A DNA stretch of 64,000 nucleotides from a virus, in the IMG/VR virus record IMGVR_UViG_3300021406_000010, positions 62,001 through 126,000 of that record. One strand, given 5' to 3'. Every line of letters starts with the position of its first letter. The stretch's first letter is position 1. The position numbers and the translations under genes are program-made. A model generated the notes under the pieces. It did not search any database. It saw nothing but the letters and a program-made list of their open reading frames with translations, and had not been told where the DNA came from. Positions 59,230 through 64,000 of this stretch are shown one piece after another.

Positions 59230-60128
59230 TCACGTCCACTCGGGATGGGGCTCCGGGGCCGGCGGCGGCGGCCGGGACGGCTCGCGGATCGTCACCCGGC
59301 TGCTGGCGGCCACCAGTGACTCGAGCGCGGCCATGTCGGAGGCGAACGAGGCGGGGGTGGCCCTCTCCAGCCGCAGGGCGCTCCCGGCGGGCGGCGTCCC
59401 GTCCCCGGGGGCGGGAGCTTCCTCGAAGTGACCGGGCCACGCTTCCAGGGCGCTGACCAGGCCGGAGGCGACCGCTGCGGACAGGATGAGGTCCTGGCGG
59501 TCCTGCAGGCGGCGCCCCTCGTCGAGCCAGTGCAGGACCTCGGTGGCGGCCAGGCAGGCGCGGGGGAGGTGCCGTCCCGACAGCTGCCCGCGCCTTTCCG
59601 CCAGCCGCAGCTGCTGCTCTACCCAGGGATCGCAGTGCCCGCCGGGGCTGGTGCTTTTCCCAGGGCCTCGATCACCTCCCGCTGGCGGACCTCCAGTGCC
59701 AGGTAGGCGGTGAAGATCGCGTCAATCGTCGGCGGGAACCACCGGCGGGCGTAGTTGTACCGCTCGTAGGCCCACTTGCGCTCCTGCCCGGGGTGCTCGC
59801 CGAGCGGCACCGGCATCGGCTGCCCGTCGATGGCGGTGACGCACATCCCGGCCATCGCCGTGGCGTAGGACTTGGCGCCGCCCAGGCCGCCCTCGTGGTC
59901 GCGGACCAGCGACGCGACGAGCAGCTCCTCGTCGGTGGTGAGGGTCTTCAGCTCGATCCGGTGGCCGCACCAGTCGAACCACGCGGTCAGGTACCCGAGC
60001 CGCAGCAGGCCGGTCAGGTCGTCGCGCCACGAGCCGGTGTCCGGCTCGTCGAGGTGCAGGTCGAGGACATCCTCCGGCGGCGGGACGGCAGACGCCGCCG
60101 GGGATTCCTCGTCGGGGAACGCGGTCAC
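59230..60128 (-). CDS. Tail assembly chaperone, -1 frameshift product (GT type)
   Basis: After residue 158 of the upstream frame the ribosome would slip -1 on GGGAAAA and read 141 further codons to TGA at 59232-59230, giving 299 residues. The second frame (WVEQQLRLAERRGQLSG, VLHWLDEGRRLQDRQDL) has strong coding bias but no ATG, GTG or TTG of its own before meaning begins. This is the same arrangement as lambda G/GT and its relatives. Confidence 0.8.
59619..60128 (-). CDS. Tail assembly chaperone (G type)
   Basis: 169 residues from GTG 60128 (GTGA overlap). LDLHLDEPDTGSWRDDL, TTDEELLVASLVRDHEGG and a helical C-terminus are consistent with this variable family. It precedes the tape measure, which it would coat during tail assembly. 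Most product should end here; a fraction shifts frame. Confidence 0.75.
   Translation of the reverse strand: MTAFPDEESPAASAVPPPEDVLDLHLDEPDTGSWRDDLTGLLRLGYLTAWFDWCGHRIELKTLTTDEELLVASLVRDHEGGLGGAKSYATAMAGMCVTAIDGQPMPVPLGEHPGQERKWAYERYNYARRWFPPTIDAIFTAYLALEVRQREVIEALGKAPAPAGTAIPG
59655..59661 (-). promoter_or_regulatory. Slippery heptamer GGGAAAA
   Basis: On the minus strand G-GGA-AAA (59661-59655) fits X-XXY-YYZ exactly in the zero frame of the chaperone gene, 12 codons (including the stop) before its end. Confidence 0.8.
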
Positions 60129-60304
60129 GCCGGGCTGCCTCCCCAGCGCAGCTGCATGGCCTGGCTGCGCATCCGGAGGTTCGGGTCCTCCTGCTCGAGG
60201 GAGACGCTGGCGGAGGTCGCGCCGGGCACGGTGACCGTCACCTCCGCCGAGCCGGTGGCAGTGCCGTCCGGCCCGGTGACGGTGGCGGTGATGGTGACGA
60301 TCAC
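60125..60304 (-). CDS. Small Ig-like protein
   Basis: 59 residues from GTG 60304 (GTGA). VTITATVTGPDGTATGSAEV is an Ig-like strand pattern. It pairs with the next gene; both may decorate the tail tube or be halves of one domain. Confidence 0.55.
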   Translation of the reverse strand: MIVTITATVTGPDGTATGSAEVTVTVPGATSASVSLEQEDPNLRMRSQAMQLRWGGSPA

Positions 60305-60612
60305 GCCGGCAGCGCGGGGATGACGCCGGTGAAGACGGCGGTGCCCGCGACGTTGGACTGCTGGGTGTAGGCGGTGCTGACCGAGTCGGACACCGCGACG
60401 GTGAGCGGGAGGGCGGGAGCCGCGCCGGCGGTGTAGGTGGCGCTGCCGGTGGACGCGGTGCCGTCGAGGGCGGTGACGCTCGCGGTGACGGTGACGGTGA
60501 CGCCCGGGTTGGCGGGGTCGAGGTACTCGACGGTGACGGTGATCGGGTCGCCGACGGCGTAGGCGGCCTTGTCGGTGGCGACGGTGACGGCGGGCGGCAC
60601 GGGGGTGGTCAA
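60301..60612 (-). CDS. Ig-like virion protein
   Basis: 103 residues from TTG 60612 after CGTGGAGGAACC. VTVATDKAAYAVGDPITVTVEYLD and VTASVTALDGTASTGSATYT are Ig-like/Big repeats common on phage surfaces. Lies between tube and chaperones. Confidence 0.65.
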   Translation of the reverse strand: MTTPVPPAVTVATDKAAYAVGDPITVTVEYLDPANPGVTVTVTASVTALDGTASTGSATYTAGAAPALPLTVAVSDSVSTAYTQQSNVAGTAVFTGVIPALPA

Positions 60613-60679
60613 GGTTCCTCCACGGGCGGGGCGGGCAAGGGGTCTCACTTCTTCCGGGGGGCATCGCTATGCTCGCTGC

Positions 60680-60970
60680 ATGACCGTTCGCGCGCCCTTC
60701 ACCCCGGCCCAGGTCGCCAGCCTCAACGGCTACCAGGCGTCCGCTTCCTTCCACGGGTTCACCTGCGGGGATGATGCCTGTCCCGGCGCCGATGGCGAGC
60801 GTGTCGCCCTGCGCGCGCAGGAGGACGGCTGGCACTGCCCCGCGTGCCCGTACACGCAGGACTGGGCGCATGACTTCATGGCCGACGGGTCGTGGCAGCG
60901 GCTCTCCGGCGTTACCGTCACCGTCGGCGGCGTGCGGGTGAGGGGCGAGATCGGGGAGATCACGGGCTAG
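60680..60970 (+). CDS. Small zinc-binding protein inserted in tail operon, leaderless
   Basis: 96 residues on the strand opposite to the tail genes. FTCGDDACPGADG and WHCPACPYTQDWAHDFM give zinc ligands. TATGCT lies six bases before the ATG, so its mRNA is probably leaderless. A hairpin lies downstream. An independently expressed accessory gene (a moron) is the natural reading. Confidence 0.65.
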   Translation: MTVRAPFTPAQVASLNGYQASASFHGFTCGDDACPGADGERVALRAQEDGWHCPACPYTQDWAHDFMADGSWQRLSGVTVTVGGVRVRGEIGEITG

Positions 60971-61365
60971 GCTGGGCGCAGGATTCCCGCAGGGGGACGC
61001 TCAGGAGATGGGATGGCCGGCGCAGCACGGAGCCGGCGGGCGCCAGCGGCCCGGAAGGCTGGCCCCTGTCCCCCATCGCAACAGCGAGGCCCGCGCCCTA
61101 TGTCAAGGGGCACGGGCCTCGCGCGTCCGCTAGGATGGCCGCCATGCTGCGGTGAGTACCGGGTGACGCCGGGAGGGGCCAGCAGACAGCGCGGGAGCCG
61201 CCGCAGGAGCCCTGGTACCGGGGAGACGCCGCGAGCACAGCGCGCCGGGCTATGCCCGCCCGCCACCACCGTATGCCGGCCTCCGGCCGGCCTGGGGGCC
61301 GTCTGCCTCCGGACGAGACTGGCGGTCGCCCGGACTATCCCCCTCGCCAGGACATCCTTGCCGGA
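60971..61365. other. Gene-free gap with hairpin
   Basis: I see no convincing gene in this stretch between two convergent genes. It contains the hairpin at 61084-61122 and otherwise featureless GC-rich sequence. Confidence 0.5.
61084..61122. terminator. Hairpin terminator between convergent genes
   Basis: GCGAGGCCCG (61084-61093) pairs with CGGGCCTCGC (61113-61122) with further inner pairing. It would end the plus-strand zinc gene and possibly part of the tube transcript. Confidence 0.6.
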
Positions 61366-61897
61366 TTATGTCGGATTGAACTGGTTCGAGTTCAAGGGCA
61401 CGTAGTGGGTATACGCGAACGTGATTCCTTTTGTTACAGCCAGTGCGCCTACGGTGACTGTCTCCCCGTCGTTGATGTCCACTACCGTGACGTTCTGGTA
61501 GACCTTGCCGCGCCAGGACCCGGGAGTGCCCTCCGTGCCGGGCGGCTTGATCACCATCGAGGCCGTCACGTAGTTCGGGTCCTTCTGCAGCGCCAGGAAG
61601 ATGTCGACCATGTTCCAGGTCCCGGCCAGGCCGGCCAGCTGCCACCAGACGGGCTGGTTCCACAGCTCGCGGATGGTCACCATGACGGTGCCGCCGGAGA
61701 TCACCCTGGACGTGGCGATCTCCACCGGGAAGCTGGAGCCGATCGGCTGGATGAATTGATAAGGCTGGCCGGCATCCGAGAAGGCCCTCTGGCCTGAGTC
61801 CTCGCATTAACCAGCCTTCACAGAAGGCAATTGGTGCTTTGTTATATGACAACACAGTGTAGCCTGAACCGACTACCCTGGCCTTCGTGGCGGCGAT
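61366..61897 (-). CDS. Tail tube protein (probable AUC start, one-base frame break)
   Basis: AAAGGAGGTG lies just before ATC 61897, and a GTG at 61906 falls inside that site, so AUC is the likely start (IAATKARVVGSGYTVLSYN). After AFCEGW near 61805 the sense moves by +1 to EDSGQRAFSDAGQPYQFIQP and then IGSSFPVEIATSRVISGGTV to the stop at 61366. About 175 residues, the size of contractile tail tubes, and adjacent to the sheath apart from an HNH insertion. The second part could alone start at GTG 61725. Confidence 0.6.
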
Positions 61898-61935
61898 GGT
61901 GACCACCTCCTTTCGGCGAGTCTCGCGACATACTA

Positions 61936-61960
61936 ACTATCGCAAGATAGTATTGGCTTA
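61936..61960 (+). promoter_or_regulatory. Promoter with ACTATC-GCAA-GATAGT dyad
   Basis: Plus-strand GCGACA, 17 bases and TAGTAT lie seven bases before the HNH ATG. A 6-bp inverted repeat (61936-61951) overlaps the -10 and its arms resemble the GATAG arms of the shared operators. Confidence 0.5.
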
Positions 61961-62824
61961 ATGAACATCATCGAGTACGAGCAGATCCTTCGTTCCGGAG
62001 ACATCGGCAGGCTCCCTGAACTGGACCGGTGGTACTGGTCCAAGGTCACTGTCATTGACGACGAGGATTCCTGCTGGGAGTACCGCGAGGCCACCCGCAA
62101 GCGCCCTCGCGGTAACTACGGGGCAGTGAGCATGGTCAACCCGAAGACGGGCCGCCGTGGCACGGTCAATGCCCAGCGGGTTGCCTTCTGGCTCGTCCAT
62201 GGCCACATGCCGGAGGTCGGCCGCCATGAGTGCGATAACCCGCCCTGCTGCCGACCGAAGCACATCCTCAACGGCAGCACTGCCGACAACAACCGGGACA
62301 AGGTCCTTCGCGGACGAGCGCTCGGGATCGGCGGGCAGAATGCCCTGAACCCCGACCTTGTCCGACAAGCGAGGACCATGTACCGCTCTGGCGTGGGAGT
62401 GCCGGAGATCGCGCGCCGCCTGGGCAAGAAGCTGGACGCTCTCCAGCTTGCGGTGAACGGGGTCACATGGGGATGGCTCATGGACCCGCCGCCGGTTGCG
62501 CCACATGAGCGGCGCAAGTCCGGGGGTAAACTCACCCAGCCGCAGGTCGACGAGATCAGGAGACTTCGAGCCGAAGGCAAGGGCATCGCCGAGCTGGGGA
62601 AGAGGTTCGGAGTCCACCACTCGAACATCTCCATCATCTGCCGGGACCTGCCCAGGGTCCGAGCCGTCCGGAAGGATGCCCGGTTCACCGATGAGCAGGT
62701 TCGCGAGATCCGGCGCCTTGGAGCAGAAGGCGAGAAGAGGGCGGTGATCGGAAGGCAGTTCGGCATCACCGAAGATGCCGTCCGCAAGATCGTCTCGCGC
62801 TACTCCTACTCCCATGTCGCCTAG
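61961..62824 (+). CDS. HNH endonuclease with C-terminal helix-turn-helix units
   Basis: 287 residues. HNH core: FWLVHGHMPEVGRHECDNPPC then CRPKHILNGSTADNNRDK, preceded by DSCWEYREATRKR, the HNH_3 type. Two or three C-terminal HTH units (GVPEIARRLGKKLDALQLAV; GIAELGKRFGVHHSNISII; RAVIGRQFGITEDAVRKIV). AT-richer than its neighbours and on the opposite strand between sheath and tube, so a recent mobile insertion with its own leaderless promoter. Confidence 0.85.
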   Translation: MNIIEYEQILRSGDIGRLPELDRWYWSKVTVIDDEDSCWEYREATRKRPRGNYGAVSMVNPKTGRRGTVNAQRVAFWLVHGHMPEVGRHECDNPPCCRPKHILNGSTADNNRDKVLRGRALGIGGQNALNPDLVRQARTMYRSGVGVPEIARRLGKKLDALQLAVNGVTWGWLMDPPPVAPHERRKSGGKLTQPQVDEIRRLRAEGKGIAELGKRFGVHHSNISIICRDLPRVRAVRKDARFTDEQVREIRRLGAEGEKRAVIGRQFGITEDAVRKIVSRYSYSHVA

Positions 62825-64000
62825 GCCCCCGTCGCCGAGGCGTTCTGCTGCGACTGCACCGCCACCAGGCCGCTGGACAGGTTCACCGACATCTGCACCG
62901 TAATAAAGTTCAGCGGGATGGCCGGGGCGTAGGAGAACGTCACCGCGATGATGGTCGGGCTGCCCGTCGGGTACGTCTGCTGGATCACCGACAGGCTGGA
63001 GTAGGCCTGGATCACCGAGGCGCCGATCGCCGCCTCGAGCACCCCGATGACCGCCTCCTGCACGGTGCTGACCGTGGTCGCGGTGATCGGGGAGCCGATC
63101 AGGCCGCTGCCCATCAGGCCCTGGCTGACCGCCAGCAGCAGCGAGTCCGACTGCCGCACCAGGGAGATCTCCTGGAAGTTCTGCGCGGACATGTCAGTCG
63201 TGAGGCCCTGGCGGCACGCCAGCACGCCGCTGAAGTTCAGCCCGCAGACCGACACCCCGGACGCCGCCAGCGAGTTCATGAAGGCCGGGGTCATCCTGGC
63301 GACGTCAGCCGGGGACAGCCCGGAGGTGCCCTTGATGACCTGGCCGGTCAGGCCGGTGCTGACCGGCAGCGACGACAGGACCGCCCCGAGCGCGACGGCG
63401 AGGTAGCAGCCCGACGCCTGCACGACCTGCGTGGTGACGCCGTTGTACAGCTGGACGACCTCCGGATAGGCGAGCACGGTGCGGCGGCTGCCGATCGAGG
63501 CCGCCAGCGTCGGGACGGGGATGTCGGCCTCGCCGTAGTTGCGGGGCAGCCCGATGATGGCCATCCGGGGGAAGCCGTCGTTGTAGGCGCTCCACATGGC
63601 GGCGTCGGTCTCCTGCGCCAGGGTCTGCAGGAGCGCCGCGACGGTGGTCGGGGACGAGGTGAGGTCGTCGGCGAAGACCGGCACCACGATGGTCGCCGCC
63701 ACCTGGCTGGCCACCTTGGCGTACGCGGAGGCGTACTGCTGCAGGAAGGTTCCGTCGCCCGGGTTGAGGGCCACGCACAGCAGGGTGGTGGCGCCGTTGG
63801 CGAACGCCACCTGGGCGGCGAGCGACAGCGGGTTCGCCACCTGGGACGCGTTGGGAGCGGCGGGCACCGCCGACAGGAACGGCTGCCCGTAGGCGTTGAT
63901 GACCGACTGCGGGTCGGTGAACGACTGCGGCCGGAAGTAGGTGCCGTCGGCGTAGGAGTAGGTGATGAAGACCTGCTGGCCGTTCGCGATCGCGGTGCTG
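62821..64000 (-). CDS. Tail sheath protein (5' end off window)
   Basis: At least 392 residues, open to the right edge. TTLLCVALNPGDGTFLQQYASAYAKV, VVPVFADDLTSSPTTVAALL, FPRMAIIGLPRNYG, SIGSRRTVLAYPEVV and VNKGTSGLSPADV-type segments match contractile sheath core and C-terminal domains (VQEAVIGVLEAAIG, IQQTYPTGSPTIIAV). Its presence shows the virion is a myovirus. Its stop overlaps the end of the HNH gene by four bases. Confidence 0.85.
   Translation of the reverse strand, partial: STAIANGQQVFITYSYADGTYFRPQSFTDPQSVINAYGQPFLSAVPAAPNASQVANPLSLAAQVAFANGATTLLCVALNPGDGTFLQQYASAYAKVASQVAATIVVPVFADDLTSSPTTVAALLQTLAQETDAAMWSAYNDGFPRMAIIGLPRNYGEADIPVPTLAASIGSRRTVLAYPEVVQLYNGVTTQVVQASGCYLAVALGAVLSSLPVSTGLTGQVIKGTSGLSPADVARMTPAFMNSLAASGVSVCGLNFSGVLACRQGLTTDMSAQNFQEISLVRQSDSLLLAVSQGLMGSGLIGSPITATTVSTVQEAVIGVLEAAIGASVIQAYSSLSVIQQTYPTGSPTIIAVTFSYAPAIPLNFITVQMSVNLSSGLVAVQSQQNASATGA

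Noticed and set aside
61381-61400. T-loop-like GGTTCGA suggestive of a tRNA
   Set aside because: It lies in the coding end of the tube gene and no acceptor or anticodon stems can be formed around it.

Overview
The window reads as part of a large, about 70% G+C actinobacteriophage genome with a contractile tail, or possibly a phage-plasmid. The host is probably Streptomyces-like or a related actinomycete. The evidence is the very high third-position GC, frequent GTG and TTG starts, dense ATGA/GTGA-coupled minus-strand operons, several promoters that appear leaderless, and gene families typical of actinophages. No ribosomal, tRNA or bacterial housekeeping genes are visible. Portal and capsid genes are not seen and presumably lie outside the window.

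Layout by region. (1) 1-18.75 kb, one long minus-strand early/replication-to-packaging operon. In transcription order it encodes small zinc proteins, a degenerate J-domain protein, an SSB-like protein, a full-length DNA polymerase III alpha subunit, RecA, a nuclease-like coiled-coil protein, a SLOG protein, an HNH endonuclease, a Cas4/RecB-type exonuclease, a RuvC-like resolvase, a TerS-like protein, the large terminase and an Arr-like ADP-ribosyltransferase. (2) 18.75-23.0 kb, a primase-polymerase/SF3 helicase and a FEN-type 5' nuclease, with an iteron block at 18.77-18.91 kb. (3) 23.1-29.8 kb, a module resembling mycelial conjugation functions of Streptomyces plasmids: a TraB/FtsK-like translocase, a DUF2637-like membrane protein, a basic repeat-rich membrane protein and a coiled-coil DivIVA-like protein. 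It has striking inverted-repeat and iterated DNA. (4) 30-38.4 kb, small proteins, an HNH endonuclease, a GH25 endolysin, an SNF2-like helicase and, divergently, a DinG-like helicase, ending at a strong hairpin. (5) 38.5-64 kb, minus-strand tail genes transcribed from right to left: sheath, tube, Ig-like proteins, tail assembly chaperones with a canonical -1 slippery site, tape measure, baseplate proteins, peptidoglycan-degrading hub, gp25-like, baseplate J, tail-protein-I-like, a giant tail protein with a glycosidase-like end, and adhesin/fibre genes. An A+T-rich, iteron-bearing candidate origin sits at 46.7-47.35 kb inside the tail operon.

The most interesting signals are DNA-level. About eleven copies of a 20-bp dyad (consensus ATAGCAAGAAARCCTGTATT) overlap the -10 region of promoters, many apparently leaderless, scattered over 40 kb, which points to one regulon under one DNA-binding regulator. 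Two related TGCACT iteron loci lie 28 kb apart. An iterated GCACAGGGGGTGCG element runs in opposite orientations through two adjacent genes beside the translocase gene, and a perfect 21-bp inverted repeat lies just upstream of that gene. One HNH insertion has duplicated the start of the gene it landed in. Three genes appear to start at AUU or AUC behind strong ribosome binding sites, and three tail genes are each split by a one-base frame break. All functional calls come from reading translated motifs by eye; no database search was possible.
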